This document shows, one piece after another, positions 12,801 through 23,502 of a DNA stretch of 64,000 bases. A model generated the notes under the pieces. It saw only the letters and a program-made list of their open reading frames with translations. It had not been told where the DNA came from and ran no database searches. Positions within the stretch are counted from its first letter, which is position 1, and each line of letters begins with the position of its first letter. Made by a program: the position numbers and the translations under genes. This stretch comes from Diacronema lutheri (taxonomy: Eukaryota; Haptophyta; Pavlovophyceae; Pavlovales; Pavlovaceae): NCBI GenBank assembly GCA_019448385.1, contig JAGTXO010000003.1, positions 1,612,001-1,676,000 on the forward strand, written 5' to 3'.

Positions 12801-14681
12801 CGCGCAACTCGCTCTCGCGAGACTCGGTGGCGGACGCGGTGCGCGCGCGCGTGCGCGCGGGGCGCGCGCGTCCGGCCCGCGCGCCGCGCGCTCGCCTCGC
12901 GTGCGCGCACCGTCGGCGCGCCTCACACGCCGTTCGCGCGAGCCGCGGGTGCGCGTGCGCGCGCGCCTGCCGTGCCGGCGCGCAGATCGAGAAGGACGGG
13001 CGCAAGGAGGACGCAGACGTGCGGCACGAGCGCGAGAGGATCGAGCGCGGCGACTACGATTCGGCGCTCGCGCTCATCCAGATCTTCTCGCTGCACAAGG
13101 CGTACCGTGAACGCGTCGCTCTGCACAACCTCACGCTCAAGGCGCGCGCCCGCGCTGGCTGTGCGCTCGGCGCGTCGCGCTGCCGCCTGCCCTACGCCGA
13201 GCCCAAGCTCGCGCACGCACACGTCCGGCGGTCTGACGGCCCGCGCGTCCTGCGCCCGCCATGCGTGCGCGTGCGCGCCGCGCCACGTCGCGCACACGCA
13301 GGTGGACGTGGACGAGTGCTTTGGCCTCATCGGCCCAAATGTGCGGCGCGCGCGAGCCGCGCCCCCGCCGCGACTGCACGTGCGCCGCGACCGCGCGCCG
13401 CGCGCAGCTGCGCAAACGTTGTGGGCGCTCATGCGCGGCATCTGCCGTGCCCCGCTGCCGTGCCGGCCGCTTGCGCAGGGCGCGGGCAAGACGACGATCA
13501 TCTCCGTGCTGACGGGCCTCTACCCTCCGACCAAGGGCAACGCGCTCGTTGCCGGGCACGACATTCTGCGCCAGATGCCGCAGATCTACAAGTCGATCGG
13601 CGTCTGCCCTCAGTTCGACATCCTCTGGCCCGATCTGACTGTCCGCGAGCACCTGCTCTTCTACTCGCGAGTCAAGGGCGTGCCGCGCGCGACCGAAGAG
13701 GAGTCGGTGCGCGCCGCCGCGCAAAACGTCTACCTCGGGTTGGGCCGGCTCAATACGGTCGTGTCCAACCTGTCGGCCGGGCAAAAGCGGCGCGTCTCGC
13801 TCGCCGTCTCGCTGCTCGGCCACCCGGACGTGATCTTTCTCGACGAGCCGACGACTGGCCTCGACCCTGAGAGCAGGCGCGCCGTGTGGCAGATGATCGA
13901 GAACAGCAAAGCGGGGCGCGCGATCGTTCTCACGACGCACACCATGGAGGAGGCCGATATGCTCTGCACGCGCGTGGGCATTTTGGCGAACGGCGCCCTG
14001 CGCGCGCTCGGCACAAGCGTGCACCTCAAGAACAAGTTTGGCGACGGGTACAAGGTGGACATCTCCTTCATGCCGTCGACCGAGGAGCGGCTGAGCGCCT
14101 TTATGCGCCGCGTGCTGCCCATCGCCGAGCTCGACGCCTCGCGCTCGTGGACCGGCAACCGCGTGTACAAGGTGCGCAAGGAGGACGTCTCCCTGGCGCG
14201 CCTCTTCCACGTGATGGACACTCGGCCCGACTCGGTTGGGATCATACACTGGGGCGTGCGCCAGACCTCGCTCGAGGAGGTCTTCTTGATCATCACCTCG
14301 GACTACGAGCTGCAGGTCGACGGCTCGGAGGTGACGATCAAGACGCCGCGCGCGGCGGCGATGGCGGTCACGCGCGGGATCAGGCTCCGTACCGCCGCGC
14401 TGCTCGCAAAGGCGCCCAAAATCGCCGGCGTTCGGGGCAGCATGCTCGAGCTGCCGGCCACGCTGCGCTTGGGCCCCGCCAGCGAGGCGCCGACCGGCGC
14501 GCGCGCGAGCGCGCAAGGCACTGTCTCGTGCCGCACCGGCGCGCTGGCGTCGTGGATCTCGCCATTCACGCACACGCCCAGCCCACGGCAGCCTTTGCCG
14601 CGACGCACGTGGCTCCCAGGCCGCCGCGGCCTTGCCTCCCCTTTGCCCAGCAGGCCGTCGTCTGGGCACGAGCGCATATGA
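6869..14681 (+). CDS. full-size ABCA-type ABC transporter
   Basis: Exons 6869-12838, 12986-13141, 13302-13340 and 13479-14681 join in phase 0 to give about 2455 aa. The order is TMD1-NBD1-TMD2-NBD2. A hydrophobic helix near residue 50 is followed by a large extracytoplasmic loop and the TMD1 helices. NBD1 has Walker A GRNGAGKTT, signature FSGGMKRRLS and Walker B VVALDEPTTGMDP. TMD2 carries a Cys-rich loop. NBD2 has GPNGAGKTT, signature LSAGQKRRVS and VIFLDEPTTGLDP. The TSLEEVF element that follows NBDs in the ABCA family is present after both. The family exports lipids or amphipathic compounds; the substrate here is unknown. The second intron is GC-AG, and the third exon is a 39-nt microexon ending inside Walker A of NBD2. 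The extreme C-terminus is low-complexity and may hide another intron. Confidence 0.88.
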
Positions 14682-14701
14682 CTGCGTGCGGGTGTACTAG
14701 G

Positions 14702-14828
14702 AAGTACACCGGCGGAGGCCTCGCGTCACGGTGCGTCGGATGGTGGCGTCGACGACGGAGGCCTCGCGTCGTCGGCGGAGGCCTCGCGTCGTCGGCGGAA
14801 GTACACCGGCGGAGGCCTCGCGTCGACG
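14702..14828. repeat. GGAGGCCTCGCGTC tandem repeats at a convergent gene junction
   Basis: Four imperfect copies of CGGAGGCCTCGCGTC, two of them preceded by AAGTACACCGG (14702 and 14799), fill the junction between the ABCA stop (14681) and the SMC C-terminus. On the minus strand they encode the Arg/Ser/Pro-rich tail of the SMC protein, which therefore looks recently extended. Confidence 0.75.
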
Positions 14829-17800
14829 ACGCGCGAGCCCGCGGAGATGGCGATGCGGCGGGAGGCCAGCCGCTGGAACTCGGCGCGGTGGCTGATCGAG
14901 ATCACCTGCGTTTTGCTCGCGACGCGTTGCAGCAGCCTTGCGACAAGCTCAACGTTCTTGTCGTCTAGCGCAGCGTCGACCTCGTCGACGACCAGGAGAT
15001 CGCCCGCCTTGTGCAGCGAGCAGCTCACCAGCAGCGCGATGCTCAGCAGCGTGCGCTGCCCGCCCGAGAGCTCGCGCAGATCGGTCGACCACCCCGCCGC
15101 CGGCTCGCCCGACGCACACCGCGCGCGCACTGCGACGCATAGCTGGTGCGCGGCATCGTCCCCGGACTGCGCCTTGCCAAGGCCCTCAAGCGCGAGGATG
15201 GTCGCCTCCTTGGACGGGACGAGCTGCGTGAACATCGCGCCAAACGCGCCGCTGATCGCCTCGAGAGACGCGTCGATCGCGGCGCGCGAGCGCTCGTCCG
15301 TCTCGGAGATGCCCTCTTTGAGCACGCGGATCGACTCGAGGATCGTCCTGCGCTTCGCCTCGAAGCTCGCGAGCTCCACGCGCCGCTGCTCCTGCGCGTC
15401 CGCGTTGGCGAGCACGCGCGCCTCGTCGAGCGAGGCAGCGTGCGCCTCGACGCTGCGTAGGGCATCGGCACTCTTGGCGTGCAGCGCGCGCGCGTCGGCG
15501 GCAAGGAGTTCCCACGCTCCGAGGCGGCTCGCGCGCGTGGGCTCGTCGGCGGGCTCCTCGTCTTCCTCGTGCGTCGGCATCAGCGCCTCGCAACGGTCGA
15601 GCAGGCGGGCAATCGCGGCGACGTGCGGCTGAGCGCACGTACGCGGCTCGCGGTCGGTGGCGTGGCGGTTGGCGTGGCGCCTGTCTTCGTCGCCGCGAGC
15701 GCCGAGCAGCTGCGCCCACGCCGCCTCGCGCACGCCAAGCGGTCGCATGACCTCGTCGAGGCGCGACATGCCATCGCGCACGTCATCCAGCTCGACGCTG
15801 CCGCGCTCCAGCGCCTCCGCGTGCCGCGCCTTGGCCGCCTCGTGCGCACGCACAACGGCGTGCAACGCCGCCTTGCTGCGGCTCGCCTCCGCAAAGCAGA
15901 GGCGCGCAACCTCGCACTCGGCGTCCAGCTTTGCGAGGTCGTGCGAATCGAGCTGCGAGAGCCGTAGCGCGGCCGCGGCGGCGCGCTTGGCGCACGTGCT
16001 AGTCGTCCACTCGAGGCGCTCGCAGAGCTGCGCGCACGCCTCCGCGTGCCCGTGCGCCTTGATGTCGAGGCTTTCGGCGAGAGCGAGTTCGTCGTCAATC
16101 CCTGTGCGGCGTGCGTGGCACTGCGCTTCGAAGACTCTGATGCAGCGCGCGATCGCGTCCTGCGCGCGCGCCACGTCCATCACGTGTGCGTTCAGACTGT
16201 CGGCCTGCGCGGACGGCGCGGGCCACTCGCGCTGTGCAGAGCTGACGACCTCATGGAGCAAAGTGTGCGCGTCGCCTGCCGATGCGGCGCGCTCGGCGTG
16301 CTCCTCGCGCACGCGCGCGCACTCCTCCGCCGCCGCCAGGCAGGCCCGAGCGGACGCCAGCCTGTCCGTGAGCTCCTCGCGTAGCGCGCGCCTCTCCGCC
16401 TCGGCGCGCAGGCGTGCGACGGCGCCGTCGAGCGCAGCGTGCTCGTCGGCAAGGCTGCGCGCCTCGCGCTCCACGATAGCCTGCCGAACGAGCAGGCCGA
16501 CGAGCTGGTTTGAGGCCACGCGCCGATCGAAGCCGCCGCGCACGCTGCCGTGCCGGTGGCGCGTGCCGTCGGCAGCGACGCACTCATCGACCGACCACGC
16601 GAGCCCAATCGACGCCGCGGCGTCGAGCACGCGGCGCGCAGCGGCACCGTCTTTCACAAGAAGCTTCTTGCCCACGGCGAACGCGACCGCCTGCTCGAGT
16701 GCCACCGAGGCGGACTCGAGGAGCGCGAGCGGCCGAGCGGCCACAGCCGCGCCATCGCCGCCAAGCGCCGCGATCACGGCCTCGTGAGCGCGCGCGAGCT
16801 CACCAACGTCCGTCGGCTCGATGCGGTCGAGCGGCCACACGCGGATGGGTTGAGCCGATCCATGCTCCGCCCTCTGCACGAGCGCGTCCGCGTCGGCTGT
16901 CGTCTCGACGACGAGGCATCGGCTCGCCGGCGCGAGCAGCGCGTCGAGGGCCGCGCTCCACTGCTGGGCGCTCTCGCCGCGCACGTGGATGAGCGAGGCG
17001 AGGGACCAGATCGGCCGACCCTTGCTGCGGAGCGCCGCGTCCGCGCAGCTTGGCGCGGCCGTGCGCTCCTCCACCTGGCGTGCGAGTGCCTGCATCTCCT
17101 GCTGCGCACGGCCGAGCTGCAGCGCGACGCGCGAGCGGCCGACTTCCGCCTCGCCGAGCGAGAGCAGCGGCTGCAGCTCCTGCGGCTGCATGCCCGCGGC
17201 ACACGCGTGCGCGCGTGCGCGCGGCACGTCCGCAGCGCTAGCCATCGCCACCTCCACCTCGGACGGCAGGTGCGCGCCGCACGCGTCGGCGATGCGCGCC
17301 TCGAGGGTGGCGACGGTCTGGCGCGCGTCCAGCAGCGCCTCGCGCGCCTTGCTCGACTCTACCGCGCTGCTCGCAAGCTCTCGGCGTGTGCGCTCCTGCG
17401 TGGCCACGAGCTCGCAAGCCAGCCTGTCAAGCCTCGTGCGCTCGAGCTGTAGGTCCGTCCGCACCGCGGCCGAGGAGCGCTCGGGCTGTGCGCCCAGCCG
17501 GTCGTAGACGCCGCGCCAGCGGCCAGTGAGCGCCGCCTCAGTCGATGTGAGTAGCGCGCGCCGCTCGTGCAGCGCCTTCACTTTGACGAGGGTGCCCGAG
17601 GCGTTGTCCGTCGCCGCGGCGACGTTGAGCTTGATCTGCGCAAGACGCGCGGCCGCGCCGGCCATCTGCACGCGCGCCTCGACAAGCGCGGCCTCGTCGC
17701 TTTCGATCTGCGGCAGCAGCCTCTCGACGTGCTCGCGCAGGCTATCCAATCGCTGCTGTGCGTCCGCGTCGCCGACGTTGACCTCGGCGAGCTTGACGGC

Positions 17801-18604
17801 GAAGGTCTCGTCCTGCGCGCGCCAGCCGGCGAGCTCGTGCTTTGTGTGCTCAAGGCTCGCCTCGAGTGCATCCGCGCGCTCGGCGAGGTCGAGCCGCTCA
17901 GCTGCGCGACGCTCATCCTGCGCGAGGCTCGCGACGAGCTCGAGCTGCGCGTGCTCCACGCGCGCCATCCTTCTCTCCACGACAAGCGCGTGCTCACGCT
18001 CCGCCTTGTCGCACGCCGCATGCAGCTGATCGAGGTCGGCGTTGAGCTTTGCGAGCCGCGACTCGTCGGCACGCAGCCGCCCGGTCGCGTCGGCGCGCGC
18101 GGCGAGGTAGGACGAGCAGCCGCTCGCCTGCACGATGAGTGGGTAGAGCGTGGCGCTCTGCACCGCGTCCTGCACGGCCGCCTGCCGAATGTAATAGGGC
18201 GCGCCCTCCGCAATCAGGCCGGAGCGCTGTAGCCAGTCGCGCAGCGCCTTCGTCGTGATCGATTCGCCGTTGAGCCGGCGCTCGCACCGCTCCGCCTTGA
18301 GCTCGGCGACGAGGACGTGGCGCCCGCACTCGCCGTCGGCGAGCACGCGAATGACCGCTGTGACCGCGCACGTGAGCGAGCCCGCCGCGTGCTCCACCGA
18401 CGAGCTGCGCAGGTCGGCGAGGCGCGCGGCGCGCAGCTTGGCGCAGCCCTCGCCGAGCACGAAGAGTAGCGCGTCGACGACGTTGGACTTGCCAGCGCCG
18501 TTCGGGCCGGACAGCACGCACAGTCCGCGCTCGAAAATGAGCGCTTGCTCGTGCGCGAATGACTTGAAGCCGTTGATCGTCAGCGACTCGACCCAGCGCG
18601 GCAT
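14726..18604 (-). CDS. SMC-family ATPase, divergent, subfamily unresolved
   Basis: A single 1292-aa open frame with full SMC architecture. An N-terminal ATPase half starts VESLTINGFKSF, with Walker A SGPNGAGKS near residue 33 and an R-loop-like KLRAARLADL. Long coiled coils follow, then a hinge near the middle (region GRPIWSLASLIHV), a second coiled coil, signature LSGGQRTLLS and Walker B LLVVDEVDAALD. SMC proteins act in chromosome cohesion, condensation or repair. The Q-loop block GAPYYIRQ resembles SMC3, whereas the C-terminal block ALDDKNVELVARLL resembles SMC1 or bacterial SMC. The usual E-x-A-G-T element after the Q-loop is replaced by VQASGCSS. No intron is needed. The ATG at 18604 is the first real ATG; the frame extends five codons further from a GTG. 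Confidence 0.75.
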   Translation of the reverse strand: MPRWVESLTINGFKSFAHEQALIFERGLCVLSGPNGAGKSNVVDALLFVLGEGCAKLRAARLADLRSSSVEHAAGSLTCAVTAVIRVLADGECGRHVLVAELKAERCERRLNGESITTKALRDWLQRSGLIAEGAPYYIRQAAVQDAVQSATLYPLIVQASGCSSYLAARADATGRLRADESRLAKLNADLDQLHAACDKAEREHALVVERRMARVEHAQLELVASLAQDERRAAERLDLAERADALEASLEHTKHELAGWRAQDETFAVKLAEVNVGDADAQQRLDSLREHVERLLPQIESDEAALVEARVQMAGAAARLAQIKLNVAAATDNASGTLVKVKALHERRALLTSTEAALTGRWRGVYDRLGAQPERSSAAVRTDLQLERTRLDRLACELVATQERTRRELASSAVESSKAREALLDARQTVATLEARIADACGAHLPSEVEVAMASAADVPRARAHACAAGMQPQELQPLLSLGEAEVGRSRVALQLGRAQQEMQALARQVEERTAAPSCADAALRSKGRPIWSLASLIHVRGESAQQWSAALDALLAPASRCLVVETTADADALVQRAEHGSAQPIRVWPLDRIEPTDVGELARAHEAVIAALGGDGAAVAARPLALLESASVALEQAVAFAVGKKLLVKDGAAARRVLDAAASIGLAWSVDECVAADGTRHRHGSVRGGFDRRVASNQLVGLLVRQAIVEREARSLADEHAALDGAVARLRAEAERRALREELTDRLASARACLAAAEECARVREEHAERAASAGDAHTLLHEVVSSAQREWPAPSAQADSLNAHVMDVARAQDAIARCIRVFEAQCHARRTGIDDELALAESLDIKAHGHAEACAQLCERLEWTTSTCAKRAAAAALRLSQLDSHDLAKLDAECEVARLCFAEASRSKAALHAVVRAHEAAKARHAEALERGSVELDDVRDGMSRLDEVMRPLGVREAAWAQLLGARGDEDRRHANRHATDREPRTCAQPHVAAIARLLDRCEALMPTHEEDEEPADEPTRASRLGAWELLAADARALHAKSADALRSVEAHAASLDEARVLANADAQEQRRVELASFEAKRRTILESIRVLKEGISETDERSRAAIDASLEAISGAFGAMFTQLVPSKEATILALEGLGKAQSGDDAAHQLCVAVRARCASGEPAAGWSTDLRELSGGQRTLLSIALLVSCSLHKAGDLLVVDEVDAALDDKNVELVARLLQRVASKTQVISISHRAEFQRLASRRIAISAGSRVVDARPPPVYFRRRREASADDARPPSSTPPSDAP

Positions 18605-18821
18605 GCACGCGAGCTCCACCTCGTGGTGATTTGGGCGGGACCACTTCGCCGCAACGACACTGACAGTCAGCCGTTAGTGTGTACACAACGGGGCTCGCTG
18701 AAGCGCGGGAGCGGAGGCGCGCGAGTCGCAGCACCAGTGCGTCGCCGCCACTCGCTCGCGCTTGATGCGCGCGCCTATGAGCGAGGCCCGGCGCGCGCCT
18801 TAGGCCACCCGTTCCGTGCGC

Positions 18822-21800
18822 TCACACCGCGCCCGGCGTGCCGGCGGCGACCGGCGCCTTCATCCCCAGCTCGTTCACCGCCGCGACGCAGCGGTGGCAG
18901 ATGGCCGGGTGCGCCGCGTCCTTGCCGACTGAGTCGCAATAGTTCCAACACCGCTCGCACTTGGTACCGCCCGCCGGCGCGACGCCGACCGTGCAGCCGG
19001 TGGCGCTCTCCCGCTGCGTGACGACGCACGCCGACTTTGCGACCACGTCGTCCGCGCCGGCGCACAGCTCGACTGTCGACGCGAGCATCACGTAGCGCAG
19101 GTCGTTCACGCCGTCCGTGGGGAGTGCGCCGAGGATCTGCGCGAGCGTCGCGTTCGGCGCGTGGATGAAAACTGCCGCGTCGAGCGACGCGCCGATGAGC
19201 TTCTGCGTGCGCGCGAGCTCGAGCGCCTTGTTCACGTCGTCGCGCACCTCGCGCACCGCCGCCCAGCCCGAGTAGCGCTCGGCGGCGAGCGCGGCGGCCG
19301 CGGCGTCGACTGCGCCAGCGCTCCAGCCCGAGAGGAAGACCGACTCTGCGCTCAGCTCGGACTTGTACCTGGGGGAGGGGAGGGGGGGGGGGGGGGGGGG
19401 GGTCGAGGTGGGGAAGGGCCGGGGTCGGCGGCACGTGGCGCGAGCCAGCCGAGCGTCGCGCGCGCACGGCGCCGCACGGCGGCGGGCGCTCGTGCGCGCG
19501 CGAGGTTGGTGGGTGCCGGGTAAAAAGGCGGGAAAGACAAGGCGAGGGGCGCAGCGTGTGGGTGCAGGGTAAAAAGGCGGGAAAGACAAGGCGAGGGGCG
19601 CAGCGTGTGGGTGCAGGGTAAAAAGGCGGGAAAGACAAGGCGAGGGGCGCAGCGTGTGGGTGCAGGGTAAAAAGGCGGGAAAGACAAGGCGAGGGGCGCA
19701 GCGTGTGGGTGCAGGGTAAAAAGGCGGGAAAGACAAGGCGAGGGGCGCAGCGTGTGGGTGCAGGGTAAAAAGGCGGGAAAGACAAGGCGAGGGGCGCAGC
19801 GTGTGGGTGCAGGGTAAAAAGGCGGGAAAGACAAGGCGAGGGGCGCAGCGTGTGCAGCGCGTGCGCGCGCACGGCAAATTTTGCCAAACATCCTCGGCAA
19901 GGTGGGGCAGGAGCGGGGCGACTGCGCGCGCCATCTCCTCGCTGAGCGCGGAGAGCACGGTCTGGCACGCCCGCCGGCGCGGGTCGTTTGGCGCGGAGAT
20001 GTACAGCCTGACATGAGCGGGGGGAGGGGGGCGGTAGCCATTCGTGCGCGGCGTCAGACGGTGGATCGCCGCTCGGCCCCCGCCAGCGAGCGCGCGCCGC
20101 TGCCGAGCTGAGCTGTGCTGCGCGACGTGTGTCACCTGTCCTTGGCAATATCGAGGTAGAAATTGGACAGGTCCGACACCGCGAAGCGCATCAGCGCCTG
20201 CGCCGCGCGGTAGAACTGGTAGGTCGAATACGCGTCATGCACCTCGGCCTTGACGCCGTCGAGCTGCGCAAGCATCCACCGGTCAATCTGCGGCAGCTCG
20301 TCGAGCAGTACCGCGTGCGCTTGAGGCGAATAATCGTGAAGGTTGCCTACGAGGTAGCGCAGCGTGTTGCGCAGCTTGCGGTACGACTCGAAGACCTGGC
20401 ACAGCCATCGCAACCACAGCCACGCCCAGTCGAGAAAGAGTCACAGTCACAGTCACAGTCACCGTCACAGTCACAGCCACAGCCACAGCCACAGCCGGGG
20501 AAAAGGGGGGGGGGGAGGGAACGCACACGCGCACGCATACAAGGGTCGGAGGTCGCACGACATAGCGGCGACGAGGCGGCAGAGCGTGTGCTCCCGCTCT
20601 GCCGTGCGGCCTCCGCATCGCCGAAAGCGCCGGTCGGCACGCGGCGCGCAGCTGTGCGGTGCGGGGCGCGCTGGGCGGACGAGCGGACGGACGGGCCCGG
20701 CCGCTACGCATGCGCGGCTGTGGACGCACGTGCGGGGGCTGGCCGCGGGCCATCGAGGCGCCGCGCGACTGCGCGCACCTGCTTGAGGATGTTTGGCCCG
20801 ATCGACACGTCGGACGAGTAGTCGACGGTTGAGACCCAGAGACGCAGCACGTCCGCGCCGTACGGCGGCTCCTTTTTTAAATCCTTGCCGCCGCCGATGA
20901 CCAGCATCGGGTCGACCACGTTGCCGAGCGATTTGGACATCTTGAGGCCCTTCTCGTCGAGCACAAAGCCCTGCCGCGCGCCACACGCGCGCGGGGGCGG
21001 CGCGGCAGGGGCGGCGCGGGCGCGGGCGGCGTGGCAGGGGCGGCGCGGCGGGGGCGGCGTGGCAGGGGCGGCGCGGCGGGGGCGGCGCGGCGGGGGCGGC
21101 GCGGCGGGGGCGGCGCGGCGGGGGCGGCGCGGCAGGGGCGGCGCGGGCGGGGGCGGCGCGGGCGGTGAGCGGCGCGGTGTGTACGCGCGCGCGCGCGGCG
21201 TGCGCGCGGCACGCACGTGCGTGAGCACGGTCTTGTACGGCGCGCCGCCGCGCGCCGCGACGGATGTGAGGAGCGACGACTGGAACCAGCCGCGGTGCTG
21301 GTCGGAGCCCTCAAGGTAAAGATCCGCGGGATAGCGCAGGCCTTGGCGCGCATCTGCAACAGCGCTCCAGCTTGAGCCCGAGTCGAACCACACATCCATC
21401 GTGTCCGTGCCGATCTCGTACTCGTCCGCCAGGCCGCGCAGGCCCTCGGGCAGCAGCTCGGCGACGCTCGCCTCCCACCAGACGTTGGAGCCGCGCGCGG
21501 CGACGAGCGCGCGCACGTGCTCGACCGTCTCGGGCGTGAGCAGCGCCTCGCCCGTGCCCTTCTTGTAGAAGACGGGGATCGGCACGCCCCACGCGCGCTG
21601 CCGGCTGATGCACCAGTCCGAGCGCCCCTCCGTCATCGCGGTGATCCGGTTCTTGCCCGACGGCGGCAGCCACTGCACGTCGCCGATCGCAGCGAGCGCG
21701 CCGTCGCGGAAGCCATCGACCGATGCGAACCACTGCTCGGTCGCGCGGAAGATGGTGGGCTTCTTCGAGCGCCAGTCGTACGGGTACTTGTGCGCGTAGC

Positions 21801-23214
21801 TCTCCTCCGCGAGCAGCGCGCCCGCCTCGGCGAGCATCGCGATCACCTCCGCGTTCCCGTCCGAGAGCACGGACTTGCCCTCGAGGCGTGGCCCAGCTTC
21901 CGCCGTGAACAGGCCGCCATCGTCGACGGGCGAGAGGAGGGGCAGGCCGTACTTCATGCCCGTAAGGTAGTCGTCGCGACCGTGCCCCGGCGCCGTGTGC
22001 ACGAGGCCCGTGCCCGACTCGGTCGTGATGTACTCGCCGCCCGCCACGACGGGCGAGTCGCGCTCGACGAGCGGGTGGCGGTAGCGCGAGCCGGCAAGTT
22101 CCGCGCCGCTCAGCGAGCCGAGGTGCTCGAGCGGGACGGGAGGCGCGCTCGCGGCGCCGGCGGCGGCGGCTCGACCGAGCGTCGCGCCCAACGCGCCGAC
22201 CAGCTCCTTTGCCACGACCAGCGCGCGCCCATCCGGCGTCCTGACGAGCGCATACTCGATCTTCTCATTAATCGCGATCGCCAGGTTCGCCGGGATCGTC
22301 CATGGCGTCGTCGTCCAGATGGCCAGCGATGCGGGCGCGCCGGCGAGGAGCGAGGCGAGCGTGGCGCTCGGAACGACCACGTCCATCGCCACGTAGATCG
22401 AGCGGCTCGTGTGCCCCTCCGGATACTCGAGCTCGGCCTCGGCGAGCGCGGTGCGCGTCGATGGAGACCAGTGGACGGGCTTCTTGCCGCGGTAAATATG
22501 CCCGTTGAGCGCCATCGCGCCAAAGACGCCGAGCTGCGCGGCCTCGTACGCGGGGTCGAGCGTGAGATACGGCGCCTCCCAATCCGCCCACACGCCGAAG
22601 CGCTGGAACTGCGCGCGCTGCCGGTCGACCGCCTCGAGCGCAAACGCGCCGGCGCGCTCGCGCAGCGCGAGCGGCGTGAGCGCACGCCGCTCAGTCGTGC
22701 TCTTGATGCCCTGCAGGACCTTGAGCTCGATGGGCAGGCCGTGGCAGTCCCAGCCGGGCACGAAGCGCACGCGTCGGCCCTGCATCATCTGGAACCGGTT
22801 GATGAAGTCCTTGAGGACCTTGTTGAGCGCGTGCCCGCAGTGCAGGTCGCCGTTCGCGTACGGCGGCCCGTCGTGCAGCGTGAAGGGCTCGCCCGGGTTG
22901 GTGTCGCGGAGGCGCTCGTACACACGCGCGTCCTTCCAGAACGCCTGCAGCTCGGGCTCGCGCACCACCGCGTTCGCCCGCTGGTCAAAGCTGGTCTTAG
23001 GCAGCGAGACCGTCCCAGAATAGATCGACTCGGCGCCGGCCTCCTCCGAGCCGCCGCGCTTCTTGGCGGTGCGCGCGACGCGGCTGGGGCGCGTAGCACC
23101 CGAGCTCGTGCCACGCACGAGCCGCCCCCCGAAGGCCCGCGCGGGCCGCGCTGCCAGACCCGCCGCGCGGTGCTGCAGCGCGGCCACGATCGTGACCATC
23201 GCTAGCCCTTTCAT
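18822..23214 (-). CDS. isoleucyl-tRNA synthetase, bacterial type, probably organellar
   Basis: Class I synthetase charging tRNA-Ile. Five exons: 23214-21217, 20970-20779, 20395-20136, 20007-19873 and 19368-18822, about 1043 aa, with every junction restoring the conserved IleRS sequence (for example VLTH joined to GFVLDEKG). The HIGH motif is NGDLHCGHALNK near residue 120. The editing-domain block WTTTPWTIPANLA, the KMSKS motif KGLKMSKSLGN and a C-terminal zinc motif (CERC, then CHRC) are all visible. The N-terminus has a hydrophobic start and an Ala-Arg-Ala-Phe-Gly step before an Arg/Ser-rich stretch, like a secondary-plastid targeting signal. Four introns (246, 383, 128 and 504 nt) include three that are repeat-filled. 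Confidence 0.92.
19382..19402 (+). repeat. 21-bp poly-G (poly-C in sense) at an IleRS 3' splice site
   Basis: On the coding strand this is a run of 21 C, continued by TCCCCTCCCCC and the acceptor AG at 19370-19369. It acts as the polypyrimidine tract of the last IleRS intron. Confidence 0.75.
19509..19856. repeat. 49-bp minisatellite, seven copies, in IleRS intron 4
   Basis: The unit contains GGGTAAAAAGGCGGGAAAG; its GTAAAAAGG core recurs at 19520, 19569, 19618, 19667, 19716, 19765 and 19814, exactly 49 bp apart and nearly without mismatch. The array occupies most of the 504-nt intron (19872-19369). There are no unique spacers, so it is not a CRISPR array. Confidence 0.93.
20434..20497. repeat. 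CACAGT/CACAGC hexamer repeat in IleRS intron 2
   Basis: Roughly ten copies of CACAGT or CACAGC lie inside the 383-nt intron (20778-20396). A further G run (20505-20515) follows. This is simple-sequence expansion with no coding signal. Confidence 0.8.
20993..21170. repeat. 15-bp GC-only repeat in IleRS intron 1
   Basis: About eleven copies of a GGGGCGGCGCGGCRG unit fill the 246-nt intron (21216-20971) that separates the VLTH and GFVLDEKG blocks. The intron length is a multiple of three and the sense frame has no stop. Confidence 0.8.
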
Positions 23215-23502
23215 TATTCCGCGTGGCCGTCTCGAGAAGGCGCCTTCACCAGGATGGCGGTCGCGGACTTGCGGCACGCGTACGCTGCCATCGCCGCCTT
23301 CACGACGGTCATCGACGATGGCGGCGTGGGCGAGCGCGGCGCTGAGAAAAAGGCGTGCCGCGCACGGGCGAGTAGGGCCAGCCGCCAGCGGTCTGCTGAC
23401 ACTGATCCGAGAGCGGAGACCGCTGACATCGATTGACACAACACGGCGCGGCGCGCGCTGGGGCGACGGAGCGCGGCTTGCGCGCCGCACGATGGCGGCG
23501 GG

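Noticed and set aside
19509-19856. Possible CRISPR-like array
   Set aside because: The 49-bp copies abut directly with no unique spacers, and the locus is a eukaryotic intron.
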